Assembly (NCBI GenBank): GCA_963575745.1
Contig: CAUYUJ010020686.1
Location: 59,339 to 123,338 of the forward strand
Source of the DNA: Prorocentrum cordatum
Lineage: Eukaryota; Sar; Dinophyceae; Prorocentrales; Prorocentraceae
Direction: 5' to 3'
DNA: 64,000 nt
In this document: positions 1-10,559 of the stretch, piece after piece
How the letters are laid out: every line of letters starts with the position of its first letter
How positions within the stretch are numbered: position 1 is the first letter of the stretch
Made by a program: the position numbers and the translations under genes
The notes under the pieces: model-generated
What the model was told of the DNA's origin: nothing
Databases searched by the model: none
What the model saw: the letters and a program-made list of their open reading frames with translations, nothing else

Positions 1-208
1 GGACGTGCAGATCTGACAGCATTGCGATGGGTGGTTTTCGGGTCCAGGCGTCACTTCTGGTCCCCCCAGGGTCACGCTGCCGCGTGGCCACTGACGCGAG
101 AATTCGTTTTGAATGCCCGTTGAATCTTGCCGAACGCTTCTTCCACGTCGGGTCCCGGATTGCCTGTGCAGGAGGAGACGGAGCATGCACGCGTGTTCTC
201 GATCTGTG

Positions 209-1475
209 GCGCTGAACCCTCTGGGGCTCGTGCCAGTAGCGCTGAACCCTCTGGGGCTCGTGCTACATTGGATGTGGGCGCTGAACCCTCTGGGGCTCGC
301 GCTCGCAGCCGCCCAGCGCCGAACCCTTCGGGGCTCGGGCCGCGATTGCCAGGCATTCCTCAGAGATTTTCGGGCCGGGGACCTGGGGCGTCTGAAAACC
401 ATGGCGCTGAACCCTCAGGGGCTCGTGCCAGTAGCGCTGAAATCTCTGGGGTTCGTCCTACGATCGCTGGGAGCGCTGAATCCTACGGGGCTCGTGCTCG
501 CAATCGCCCGGCGCAGAACCCTTCGGGGCTCGTGCAACTCAAGCTGGGGTCGCTCAACCCTCTGAGGCTCGTGCTCGCAGTCGTTTGGCGCTGAACCCTC
601 TGGGGCTTTTGCCAGTAGCGCTGGACCCTCAGGGGCTCGTGCTGCGCACGCTGGGAGCGCTGAACCCTTCAGGGCTCGTGCTCGCAGTCGCCTGGCGCAG
701 AACCCTCAGGGGCTCGTGCTGGGTTTGCTCATGTCCAGGTTGTCTATGTTTTGAAACACGAGATTTTGTTGAACTGTCGATCTGGTGTCCATGGCCTGGG
801 TCAAAACCATGGCGCTGAACCCTTCAGAGCTCGTTCTACTTTAGCTGGGGGTGCCGAACCCTCTGGGGCTCTTGCTCGCAATCGCCCGGCGCTGAACCCA
901 CTGGGGCTCGTGCCAGTAGCGCTGAACCCTCCGGGGTTCGTGCTATTTTCACCGGGGGAGCTGAACCCTCCGGGTTTCGTGCTCGCAGTCGCCAGGCGCT
1001 GAACCCACTGGGGCTCGTGCCAGTAGCGCTGAACATTCTGGGGCTCGTGCTACATCGGCTGTGGGTGCTGAACCCTCTGGGGCTCGTGCTCGCAGTCACC
1101 TGGCGCTGAGCACTCCGAGGCTCGTGCCATTGGCGCTGAACTCTCTGGGGCCCGTGCTACTCAAGCTAGGGGCGCTGAACCCTTCTGGGCTCGTGCTCGC
1201 GGTTATCTGGCGCTGACCCCTCCGAGGCTCGTGCCAGTGGCGCTGAACTCTCTGGGGCTCGTGCGACTCAAGGTGGGGGCGCCGAACCCTGCAGGGCTCG
1301 TGCTTGCAATCACCTGGCGCTGAACCCTCCTGGGCTCGTGCCAGTGGCGCTGAGCTCTCCGGGTCTTGTGCAACTCAAGCTGGGGTCGCCGAACCCTTGT
1401 GCTCGCAGTCGTTTGGCGCTGAACCCTCTGGGGCTCGTGCCAGTAGCGCTGAACCCTCTGGGGCTCGTGCTACTT
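209..1475. repeat. GCTGAACCC/GGGGCTCGTGC minisatellite
   Basis: About forty imperfect copies of a core close to GCGCTGAACCCTCTGGGGCT followed by CGTGC. Spacing alternates between roughly 30 and 40 bases because the linker differs (CCAGTA, TACATTGGATGTGGG, CGCAGTCGCCTG). A higher-order unit starts with AAAACCATGGCGCTGAACC near 396 and near 804. All frames stay open for long stretches and read as Ala-Glu-Pro-Ser-Gly-Ala-Arg or Leu-Asn-Pro-Leu-Gly-Leu-Val repeats, which is what a repeat without stops does, so I do not call a protein. Confidence 0.93.
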
Positions 1476-1870
1476 GGTCGGTCCGTATTGTCCAGCTCAA
1501 ACTTGGAGCACCCAGATCGTCCCTGTGAACAAGGGGAATCTAACGCGGTTTGTTTCTTGAAGGGTCAGGGGCGTCCCAGTGAAATCCCGAATGCTCGACA
1601 TCGAAATTGTGCGAGGCCACATGTATCCAAGAATTCCTATCGCGTTGCGTGTGTTTTTTCGAGTCGATTTCTCCGGGATGACATTTTTGGGTCCTGGGGC
1701 TTGTTTTTGACTGGGGGGACCTCCGCGCCTTTGAGAAACACCGTTCTGTGCCCGTTATGTGTTTCTGCATGGACTTCCAAACGCATTTGCAAGTGTTTTG
1801 CGGGCCCGATTTCTGGTGGAGTGTATCAGAACAAGCGAGGAGGTCCGCGGTGCTTTCCCGAGCTGTAACT
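1476..1870. other. No gene recognised
   Basis: Non-repetitive sequence between the first minisatellite and the first trinucleotide tract. Short open frames exist but none has a recognisable domain. Bases 1 to 208 before the minisatellite are likewise unassigned. Confidence 0.5.
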
Positions 1871-1871
1871 A

Positions 1872-2978
1872 TTCGTTCTCGTCGTCGTCGTTGTCGTCGC
1901 CGCCGCTGCCGCCGCTCTTCGCTGTCCCCTCCTGCTCCTTCCCTCCGCCCTCCCCTCCCTCCTTTCTGTTTCCCCTGCCTTGCTGTCCCCCCCTTGTCTT
2001 TTCTTCGGACGACAGCATGCAGGTGTTAGGGCGTGCACAGACGTATTGTGCGTTATTGTCGGCTACTGGGGGCCCCTGAAGGGCGTCAGAAATCTGACGA
2101 TGCCGACGAGAATGATGACGATGCTGGCGAGAATGGTGCGGATGATGACGATCATGGTCATACTGATGATGATGTTGATGGTGGTGGTGGTGATGATGAT
2201 GACGATGATGATCAGGAGGATTACGAGGATGATAACGATGATGCTTATGATGATGCCAGCGATGATGACGACGGGGATGATGGTTCTGATGGTGGAAGAC
2301 GATCAATGGAGAGGAGGCATACTGCCAACATAATTCCCAGATGTATGAAACATGTTTTGCACATGCTCTACAACAGTACAAGTATTTGCTAGAACGCTTG
2401 AACACATGTTTAACACATTTAAAGCATTTCTGATTCCACGAGGGGACTGCTAGAGTTTCCATTGCCATGGCGTCCACACATGCTGATGATAGTGATGATG
2501 CTGGTGATGATGCTGCTGTTGATGATGATGCTGCTGCTTCTGATGATGATTCTGATGCTGATGCTGCGGACGATGATGACGATGATGATGATTGTGATGC
2601 TGCTGACGACGCTGATGACGATGCCAACGATGACGACGATTGGCGATGATAATGCCAACTATGATGATGACGACGATGCTGATGCTGGTGCTGATGATGA
2701 TGATGATGCTGAGGATGCTGATGCTGATGATGATGACGATGTTGATGATGACGATGCTACTGCTGCTGCTGATGATGATGATGATGATGACGGTGGTGGC
2801 GGTGATGCTGATGATGCTGATGAGGATGAGGATGAGGATGAGGATGGGGATGATGAGGATGAGGATGATGATGATGACGATGATGCTGATGATGCTGATG
2901 ATGATGATGAGGATGAGGATGAGGATGCTGATGATGATGCTGATGATGATGATGTTGGTGGTGTTGATGCTGATGGTC

Positions 2979-3048
<70 letters not shown>

Positions 3049-3160
3049 CGATGTTGAGGCGGAGGAGGAGCAGGAGGAGGAGGTTGAGGACGATCAGGAT
3101 CAGAAGGAGGAAACGGAGGTGGACGGGGAAAGGGGGCGCTAGGAGGATGATGGGAGAGAG
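1872..3160. repeat. Trinucleotide tracts (GTC/CCT, then GAT/GCT, then GGA)
   Basis: From 1872 to 2000 the DNA is CGT/CCG/CCT-rich. From 2095 to 2300 and from 2478 to 3055 it is GAT, GAC and GCT triplets with GAG interruptions, including an uninterrupted (GAT)n near 2985 to 3045, and it ends in GGA triplets. Between 2300 and 2477 lies non-repetitive DNA without a recognisable gene. Long acidic, methionine-rich or serine-rich open frames here are consequences of the triplets. Confidence 0.95.
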
Positions 3161-3835
3161 GAGAAGGAGGAGAACGAAGCTTTGCAGGATAACGGGCTGG
3201 AATACGTGAGTGTGGGCAGGACTCGGATTTAGGCCTCCGCAGGCCGAGATTGGCGGAAACAATCCGCTTTGAGAAAATCACGGCGTCGGAGTCCTGGGTT
3301 CGAGAGTCGTATTTGCAGGAGCATTGGCTCCGACCTGGGGCTCCATCGAGTTCCATTCGTTCATCCAGCATTCCTCCAGCTGCGTTTATCTCTCCATCCT
3401 CCCTCCCTCCAGCGTCCCTACATCCAACCTCCTTTCAGCTGCCTTCTAAGAGCGGAGGAACTTAGGAACTCAGGAACTCAGGAACTTCGGAAACCAGGAG
3501 CCCATCAGCTGAGGAACCTACGAAATTAGTAACCTACGAAACGAGGAACTTGGGAGCTGAGTAACGCAGGAGTTCTTGACGCTTCGTGTATCCCCACCAG
3601 CCCAGGACGAGAGGTAGCAGGGGGAACGCGCAGGGCGATGACACATCTGACGCGCACATCTGTGCAGAACAAGTAAAACAGGTACGCAAGCACTGTCGAG
3701 ACAAGCCCGCGAGCGCTCCTAGAGAGCTTACCGCTTCCGTTGCAGCCGTTGCGCTTGCTTCCAAGGTCTAGGGCTACCTAGAAACAGAGCGCGCGCGGAG
3801 TGCGCGTGCGAATGTTTAGTCTTTCAATTGATGCG
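3161..3835. other. Unassigned DNA with a degenerate AGGAACTCAG repeat
   Basis: No gene recognised. From about 3453 to 3575 a degenerate ten-base repeat close to AGGAACTCAG occurs roughly a dozen times. The rest is non-repetitive. Confidence 0.5.
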
Positions 3836-4204
3836 GTGCAGCCTAGGTGGTGCAATCTAGGTGGTGCAATCCATGTGGTGCAATATCTGTCGTGCAGAGT
3901 AATGCAATCGCATGCAATCTCATGCAAGGCAATGCAAGTCACTGCAAAGTAATACGCAGCAATGCAAGGCAACGCGAGGCAATGCAAAACAATACAAGTC
4001 AATGCACAGCAATGCAAAGCAATACAGAGCAGTGCAATGCAATGCAACTCAACGCAGTGCAATGTAATGCAATGTAACACAAGACAATGCAATACAATGT
4101 AATGCAATGCGAGTCAATTCAAATTAACGCAACGCAATGCAAGGCAATGCAAGGCAATGCAATGCAATGGAATACCATGCCAAGCCATGCCAAGTCATGC
4201 AAAG
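3836..4204. repeat. TGGTGCAATC / AATGCAAGGC array, copy 1
   Basis: The array opens with about five copies of a 15-base unit close to CTAGGTGGTGCAATC and passes into a 10-base unit close to AATGCAAGGC for 300 bases. The same two-part array recurs at 5508 to 5815 and 7450 to 7757, and the first part alone at 55595. It ends at a fixed junction, CAAAGCAATGTTTAAAGCAC, shared by all three copies of this locus. Confidence 0.92.
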
Positions 4205-4684
4205 CAATGTTTAAAGCACCGCGGCGCAAGTGGCGGCGACGGGCGGCCACAAGCTGGCCAGACCGCCACTGGGACCCAGCGGCGACGGCGGCGACGGGCG
4301 GCGACGGGTGGTCCGAAGCCAGCCAGACCGCCACCAGAGCTCACTTACCTCAGAACGCAAGCGAGAACCCCTGAGTGCAAGCACTGCGTGGGGAAAGGCA
4401 AGCACTGTTGGGGGAAACATTGTACACCTTTCTTCGCCCGCCAGAGGAAGAGGCGCCTCTGGACCCGCAGGCTGGCGCGAACCCGCCGGCGGGCGAGGAG
4501 GAGGCGGCGTCCGTGGACCCGCAGGCCGGGACGGGCCCGGGCTCGGAGGAGCCTGCCACGCCGGCGGGTGAGGAGGCGGCGTCCCTGGACCCGCAGGCCG
4601 GCACGGGCCCGGGCTCGGAGGAGCCGGCCGACTCGTCGGACGAGAAGGCAGTTGGCGCACGAAGGGCGGTACTAAATTTCTTTT
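4205..4684 (+). other. GC-rich segment with 72-bp coding-like repeat, copy 1 (short form)
   Basis: GC-rich block starting with GGCGGCGACGGGCGGC motifs, followed by about two and a half copies of a 72-base repeat. In one forward frame it reads as a 24-residue unit containing LDPQAG...GSEEPAT. That frame (4375 to 4686) ends in a stop within the left target duplication of the miniature element that follows. Length in multiples of three and the kept frame are compatible with coding, but with GC-rich minisatellite DNA too. No domain is recognised. Confidence 0.4.
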
Positions 4685-4686
4685 AA

Positions 4687-4870
4687 GTCGGGCGTGTCCC
4701 CCTACAGGGGGATTTTCGACGAACAATAAAAAACATTCAAACACTATCCCAAAATGGTTAACAAATGCTCAGAAAATAGTCCCTGGATCATTTTTGCATT
4801 ATTTTTTGATTATTTTGGGGGTATTTTGTATTTTTCGTCGAAAATCCCCCTGTAGGGGGACTCGCCCGAC
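4687..4870. mobile_element. Mutator-like miniature inverted-repeat element, copy 1
   Basis: Terminal inverted repeats of about 38 bases: the left end starts GTCGGGCGTGTCCCCCTAC and continues into GGGGGATTTTCGACGAA; the right end is its reverse complement with one change. The interior is A/T-rich with no open frame, so it is non-autonomous. Direct repeats flank it, AAATTTCTTTT at 4674 to 4684 and AAATTTGTTTT at 4874 to 4884. An 11-base target duplication is typical of Mutator-like elements; that assignment rests on duplication size only. Confidence 0.85.
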
Positions 4871-4989
4871 ATAAAATTTGTTTTCCCTCGTCGGGTGCGA
4901 CTGTTCCAGGACGGATGGGAAGTCGATACCCTGGTGGCGGCACGTGGGGATATAGACTTTTTTCAGCCGTCCAGGCGCCACCGATGGTG

Positions 4990-5470
4990 GAGCAGGTCAT
5001 CTTCATATTCGAGGTCATAGTCATCTCCATCTGCGTTTCTCTATGCGTAGTCATGTTCGTATTCCGATTCGCATACATATTCATACTCGTATTCGTTTTC
5101 ATATCCATGTTCATATCCATACGCGTACCCATATTCACATACACATTCATATTCAAATGTGCTTTCATGTTCGCATTCGTATTCCTATTCGTACCCATGC
5201 TCGTATGTACTCGTAGTCATATTCATCTTCAGATTCATCTTGATATTGATTTGTGAAGTCCGATCCATTTAAGTACTCACATGCATCTTCGTATTCACTT
5301 CAGCAGTCGCATCCATGTCCGTATTCACATTCATATTCATATTATTTCAATAACCGCATTCGTATTCGTATTCGTATTCGTATTCGTATTCGTATTCGTA
5401 TTCATACTCAGGGCTATGTTCATGTTTGTTCTTATCGCAAGCTCATATTCATATACGTCAATTTGTATTC
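4990..5470. repeat. CATATTCATATTCG hexamer-like tract, copy 1
   Basis: Degenerate six-base repeat (TATTCG, CATATT, CATGTT), with a perfect (TATTCG)n run near 5359 to 5402. The second unit at 6950 to 7415 is nearly identical but its perfect run is 18 bases shorter. Open frames here encode alternating Ile/Phe/Val or Asn/Met/Thr strings and are not taken as genes. Confidence 0.9.
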
Positions 5471-5472
5471 TA

Positions 5473-5815
5473 GCCAGCGTGGACCCCAAACAGTCATTTC
5501 TTGCATTGTATGCAGTGCAACTTAGGTTGTGCAATCAATGTGGTGCAATCTAGGTGGTGCAATCCATGTAGTGCAACTTCCGTGGTGCAAATCAATGCAG
5601 AGCAACGCAGTGCATTGCAAGACAATGCACGGCAATGCAAATCAATGCAAAGCAATCCATAACACTGCAACGCAATGCATGCAAACACATACAGAGCACT
5701 CCAAAGCAATGCAAGTCAATCCAAATCAACGCAACGCAAGGCAACGCAGTGCATTGCAATGCAAAACCATGCAATGCAATGCCAAGCCATGCCAAACCAT
5801 GCAAAGCAATGTTTA
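5473..5815. repeat. TGCAA array with AGCGTGG anchor, copy 2
   Basis: Begins with the anchor AGCGTGGACCCCAAAC, then about 25 bases later five TGGTGCAATC-type units and the longer AATGCAA array. The same anchor and order recur at 7423 and, with one changed base, at 55565. Confidence 0.9.
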
Positions 5816-5817
5816 AA

Positions 5818-6596
5818 GCACCGCGGCGCAAGTGGCGGCGACGGGCGGCCACAAGCTGGCCAGACCGCCGCTGGGACCCAGCGGCGACGGCGGCGACGGG
5901 CGGCGACGGGTGGTCTGAAGCCAGCCAGACCGCCACCGGAGCTCACTTACCTCAGAACGCAAGCGAGAACCCCTGAGTGCAAGCACTGTTGGGGGAAAGA
6001 TTGTGCACCGTTCTTCGCCCGCCACAGGAAGAGGCGTCCCTGGACCCGCAGGCCGGCGCGAAGCTGGGCTCGGTGGAGCCGGCCACGCCGACGGACGAGG
6101 AGGAGGAGGCGTATTTGGACCCGCGGGCCAGCACGAAGCCAGCCTCGCAGGAGCCGGCCGCGCCGACGCGGCTACGCGTATAAGAGTGACCCTTCGCTGG
6201 AGTGGCCTCTCGTGCTCGCCTTCCGCTGTCCCCCCGGCACGGGCTTGCGCGCTTGGACTTGGCCCCCCCCGAGGCCCCCTGAAGCCGCGAACCAACGGTC
6301 ACTCTCGCCTGGGAGGGCCACTTCTTGCGTGCAGCCGGCCGGCGGGCGAGGAGGAAGAGGCGCCTCTGGACCCGCAGGCTGGCGCGAACCCGCCGGCGGG
6401 CGAGGAGGAGGCGGCGTCCCTGGACCCGCAGGCCAGCACGGAGCCGGGCTCGGAGGAGCCCGCCACGGCGGCGGGTGAGGAGGAGGCGGCGTCCCTGGAC
6501 CCGCAGGCTGGCACGGGCCCGGGCTCGGAGGAGCTGGCCGATTCGTCGGAGGAGAAGGCAGTTGGCGCACGAAGGGCGGTATCAAATTTCTTTGAA
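5818..6596 (+). other. GC-rich segment with 72-bp coding-like repeat, copy 2
   Basis: One forward frame (5977 to 6183) reads two 24-residue units (SLDPQAGAKLG, YLDPRASTKPA). A second frame (6003 to 6671) carries three more units after about 120 bases of different composition. That spacer ends in TTGCGTGCAG just before the repeats resume, as a 3' splice site would, so one spliced reading frame is possible but unproven. No start, signal peptide or known domain is seen. It may be a repeat-protein exon or a GC-rich minisatellite. Confidence 0.4.
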
Positions 6597-6696
6597 GTCG
6601 GGCGTGTCCCCCTACAGGGGGATTTTCGACGAACAGTAAAAAACATTCAAACAATATCCCAAAATGGTTAACAAAGGCTCAAAAGATAGTCCCTGG

Positions 6697-6767
<71 letters not shown>

Positions 6768-6830
6768 TATTATTTTGGGGGTATTCTGTATTTTTCGTCG
6801 AAAATCCCCCTGTAGGGGGACTCGCCCGAC
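6597..6830. mobile_element. Mutator-like miniature element, copy 2, with poly-T expansion
   Basis: Same element and insertion site as copy 1, carried along by the segmental duplication. It is 50 bases longer because the interior TTTTTGCATTATTTTTTG stretch has become an uninterrupted run of 65 T (6701 to 6765). Terminal repeats are intact. Confidence 0.85.
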
Positions 6831-6949
6831 ATAAAATTTGTTTTCCCTCGTCGGGGGCGACTGTTCCAGGACGGATGGGAAGTCGATACCCTGGTGGCGG
6901 CACGTGGGGATATAGACTTTTTTCAGCCGTCCAGGCGCCACCGATGGTG

Positions 6950-7757
6950 GAGCAGGTCATCTTCATATTCGAGGTCATAGTCATCTCCATCTGCGTTTCT
7001 CTATGCGTAGTCATGTTCGTATTCCGATTCGCATACATATTCATACTCGTATTCGTTTTCATATCCATGTTCATATCCATACGCGTACCCATATTCACAT
7101 ACACATTCATATTCAAATGTGCTTTCATGTTCGCATTCGTATTCCTATTCGTACCCATGTTCGTATGTACTCGTAGTCATATTCATCTTCATATTCATCT
7201 TGATATTGATTTGTGAAGTCCGATCCATTTAAGTACTCACATGCATCTTCGTATTCACTTCAGCAGTCGCATCCATATCCGTATTCACATTCATATTCAT
7301 ATTCTTTCAATAACCGCATTCGTATTCGTATTCGTATTCGTATTCATACTCAGGGTTATGTTCATGTTTGTTCTTATCGCCAGCTCATATTCGTATTCGT
7401 CAATTTGTACTATAGCCAGCGTGGACCCCAAACAGTCATCTCTTGCACTGTATGCAGTGCAACTTAGGTGGTGCAATCAATGTGGTGCAATCTAGGTGGT
7501 GCAATCCATGTAGTGCAACTTCCGTGGTGCAAATCAATGCAGAGCAACGCAATATAATGCAAGACAATGCACGGCAATGCAAATCAATGCAAAGCAATCC
7601 ATAACACTGCAACGCAATGCATGCAAACACATACAGAGCACTCCAAAGCAATGCAAGTCAATCCAAATCAACGCAACGCAAGGCAACGCAGTGCATTGCA
7701 ATGCAAAACCATGCAATGCAATGCCAAGCCATGCCAAACCATGCAAAGCAATGTTTA
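6950..7757. repeat. Hexamer tract and TGCAA array, second duplication unit
   Basis: Second copies of the TATTCG-type tract (6950 to 7415), the AGCGTGG anchor (7423) and the TGCAA array (7450 to 7757), nearly identical to the first unit. Confidence 0.92.
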
Positions 7758-7759
7758 AA

Positions 7760-8530
7760 GCACCGCGGCGCAAGTGGCGGCGACGGGCGGCCACAAGCTG
7801 GCCAGACCGCCGCTGGGACCCGGCGGCGACGGCGGCGACGGGCGGCGACGGGTGGTCTGAAGCCAGCCAGACCGCCACCGGAGCTCACTTACCTCAGAAC
7901 GCAAGCGAGAACCCCTGAGTGCAAGCACTGTTGGGGGAAAGATTGTGCACCGTTCTTCGCCCGCCACAGGAAGAGGCGTCCCTGGACCCGCAGGCCGGCG
8001 CGAAGCTGGGCTCGGTGGAGCCGGCCACGCCGACGGACGAGGAGGAGGAGGCGTATTTGGACCCGCGGGCCAGCACGAAGCCAGCCTCGCAGGAGCCGGC
8101 CGCGCCGACGCGGCTACGCGTATAAGAGTGACCCTTCGCTGGAGTGGCCTCTCGTGCTCGCCTTCCGCTGTCCCCCCGGCACGGGCTTGCGCGCTTGGAC
8201 TTGGCCCCCCCCGAGGCCCCCTGAAGCCGCGAACCAACGGTCACTCTCGCCTGGGAGGGCCACTTCTTGCGTGCAGCCAGCCGGCGGGCGAGGAGGAAGA
8301 GGCGCCTCTGGACCCGCAGGCTGGCGCGAACCCGCCGGCGGGCGAGGAGGAGGCGGCGTCCCTGGACCCGCAGGCCAGCACGGAGCCGGGCTCGGAGGAG
8401 CCGGCCACGGCGGCGGGCGAGGAGGCGGCGTCCCTGGACCCGCAGGCCAGCACGGAGCCGGGCTCGGAGGAGCCGGCCACTGCGGCGGGTGAGGAGGCGG
8501 CGTCCCTGGACCCGCAGGCCAGCACGAGAA
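7760..8530 (+). other. GC-rich segment with 72-bp coding-like repeat, copy 3
   Basis: Third copy, with three consecutive 72-base units whose GTCCCTGGACCCGCAGGCC cores start at 8358, 8430 and 8502, so the period is exactly 72. It differs from copy 2 in unit number and loses its 3' end: after 8520 the sequence runs into unrelated AGAAGAAGAGTAAGCC. The repeat reading frame is kept. No function can be assigned. Confidence 0.4.
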
Positions 8531-8687
8531 GAAGAGTAAGCCGCCTCACGCGCCCAAAGACGCATCAATCAGGCGCTCACGCCTCACAGCATCCACGAGG
8601 CGCACCGCCGCCCCATCGACACAGACATGCCAAAAGAGGCACACCTGTCATGCTCCGACTTTGGAGTCGAAGAAGCGAGATCGGCAT

Positions 8688-8815
8688 AAGCATAGGCTTT
8701 CAGAGTTCCGCGCGGATCTCTTGGCTCGTCGTCTGGCTCCCCCTGTCGGCGCCTCTGGGGTTCAGCGCCGATCCAAGGAGTCCGCGCGGACCTCCGAAAG
8801 TTTGTCTGGGTTATT
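8688..8815. mobile_element. Foldback hairpin element, copy 1
   Basis: Two inverted arms of about 45 bases around a short GC-rich loop. The left arm holds TTCCGCGCGGATCTCTTGG and the right arm, reversed, GGAGGTCCGCGCGGACTCC then TTGGATCGG. No open frame. Related hairpins occur at 12141, 22571, 28361 and 47787. No target duplication could be fixed here. Confidence 0.75.
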
Positions 8816-9445
8816 GTAGTGGCCTCCGGCCAGTGCCGCCGATCGGGGACGCTTCCGTTGCTGCTGGAAGCGCGCGATGGCGGTCATGACCGGCGACGAC
8901 GGCGAGCGGTGAAGATGATGATGAGGATTGGGAATGGAGGCAACGGAGTAGGATGAGGAGGAGGAGGAGGATCATGATGAAGTGGAGGGGGGTGGGGGGG
9001 GAGGGGCAGGAGTAGCAGGATGTTGAGGATGAGGAGGGGCAGGAGGAAACGGGAAGGGGAAGAGGGGGAAAGGAGGGGAGAAGGAGGAGCATGACGAGGA
9101 TAAGGAGATTTTCGGCGGTTGTTGGAGATGTCCGGCGGTTGTTGGAAAGTCTCTTTGGGGCCAGGTTTTTTTTTTTTGTTGGCTGACACCTCACCGATCT
9201 GGCGCACTTTCTAAAAAGCTTTACGCTGGAGCTGTCTGCGTCGCAGTTCTTTGTGGAGCCTTGTGCGTCACCGGCCTCTGCTGGGAACCATGGTGTTTTT
9301 GGGGTCTCTGGGGCCTCCGCGCGGTCTTTTGCGGACCCTTGTGGGATCATGGATGTGAAGGACACCGAGGACGGGAGAAAATGTGAAAGCGTGGAAAAAC
9401 CTTTTGTACTGCAGCGATTGTGTTCAGACGTAAGCGTTGTGGAAG
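8816..9445. other. Dispersed CCTCCGGCCAGTGCCGCC motif and GGA-rich DNA
   Basis: The motif CCTCCGGCCAGTGCCGCCGA at 8822 recurs at 27231. From 8915 to 9110 the DNA is GAT/GGA-rich. A short duplication (CGGCGGTTGTTGGA) sits at 9112 to 9148. No gene is recognised to 9445. Confidence 0.55.
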
Positions 9446-10010
9446 CATTGGGGTCGGTTTGGGGCTTCTCGGGGGGAGTCTTGGAGGCAGCTTGGAGGCA
9501 TGTTGAAGGCTTCTTGGATGCATGTTTGACACTCTTGGGGGCCGTTAGGGGGCTTTAGGGGGCCACTTCGGGGCCAGTTGGAAGCGTCTCGGGGCCTCTT
9601 CAGGCCTCTTTGGGACCTCTGGGGGCCTGCTGGGGGCTTCTTGGGCCGTCTTCGGCGCTTCTTCCGCCGTCTTGGCGCCCTCTCAGGCGCCTCTTGAGCC
9701 CGTCCTTGGGCCCTCTTGGGCCCTTCCAGGGGCCTCCTGGGCCATCCTGTGCCCTTCTTGGGCCGTCTTGGAGACCTCTTGGCGGCTTCTTGGGGCGTCT
9801 GCGACGCTCTGAAGGCACTGGGGGCGAAAATGTAAAAAAAACGTTTTCCTTCGGGAATGGGACACTTGTTGCTTCTTTGGGCTTCTGAGGGCATCTTGGA
9901 AGCTTCTGGAGCCGTCTTGGAGACATCTTGGGCGTCTTGTAGCGATCGTTCGGCGATTCGGGGCCCTCTTGGCCTATCTTGGGGCCTTCCTGGGCGAGGG
10001 GGCCGTCCCG
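9446..10010. repeat. Degenerate CTTGGGGGCCTCTTGGGC minisatellite, locus 1
   Basis: Dozens of imperfect copies of a 15- to 16-base unit close to CTTGGGGGCCGTCTT, with conserved TCTTGG and variable middle. Related blocks occur at 27825 to 28150 and 51045 to 51330. Both strands stay open and would give Pro/Lys/Arg-rich or Leu/Gly/Pro-rich proteins, so coding is doubtful. Confidence 0.8.
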
Positions 10011-10227
10011 GAGTGAGTTGGAGCTCCGATTCCGCCCCGGGAATTAAATCGACCCCCCCCCTCCCCGTACCCAGGCAGAGCCACCCTGGCACCCACCCTC
10101 CAGCAGAGCTGAAGCTCGGGAGTTGAGGCTCAGGCAGTTCTGAGGGTCTTTGGAACTCACGCGCCAGATCGGCGGATTTCCTCAAGCGGTGCTTGAACTC
10201 GGGGCTCTTTCTCCGGCTACCTGCCTA

Positions 10228-10470
10228 GTGGGTGTGCCGGGGTTTCGCCTGGTGCCCGGGGTGGTGCCCACCCGTGGGCGCCCCGCAGGTGCCCCGTGCG
10301 CTGCATGGGTGTGCCCGCCTGTGGGCGCCTCGTGGGCGCCTTGTGCCCTGGCGGGTGTGCCGCGGGTTCTCGCGGCGCCCGCCCGTGGCCGCCCGTGGGC
10401 GCCTCGTGGGCGCCTCGTGGGCGTCCTGTGCGCTCGGTGCAGCGCGTATCCCGCGCAGCCCGCACCACGC
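10228..10470. repeat. GTGGGCGCCTCGTGGGCGCC minisatellite
   Basis: A 12-base core close to GTGGGCGCCTCG repeats about fifteen times with insertions, most regular at 10384 to 10430. No gene is recognised between 10010 and 10228. Confidence 0.85.
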
Positions 10471-10559
10471 CGTGAGCTTGCACCACGCATCCCTCAAGCG
10501 CCCGTTGGGTGAGGGGCCGTTCCCTGGGGCAGGAGTCCAGACCTGTGGGGGGCCGTGCC

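Larger units (their letters stand above)
4690..8515. repeat. Tandem segmental duplication, two units of about 1.94 kb
   Basis: The stretch from 4871 to about 6590 is repeated nearly base for base from 6831 to about 8515. The offset is 1960 bases before the hexamer tract and 1942 after it. Single-base differences are few (for example TCGGGTGCGA versus TCGGGGGCGA). Most length differences fall in simple repeats: the TATTCG tract and a poly-T run. A partial earlier unit at 3836 to 4684 shares the TGCAA array and GC-rich block but lacks the centre. The near identity points to a recent duplication. Confidence 0.93.

Noticed and set aside
209-1475. CRISPR-like or repeat-protein array
   Set aside because: Repeats and linkers are both variable and linkers recur, unlike CRISPR spacers; there are no cas genes and the DNA is eukaryotic.
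2462-3142. Long acidic, Met-rich and His-rich open frames
   Set aside because: Direct products of GAT/GCT triplets; the same tract is open in most frames. The same applies to frames at 40140-41420, 46126-47325 and 48560-49475.
6701-6765. Poly-A tail of a minus-strand retrogene
   Set aside because: No coding sequence or target duplication borders it, and the other duplicate has shorter interrupted T runs at the same place; slippage is simpler.
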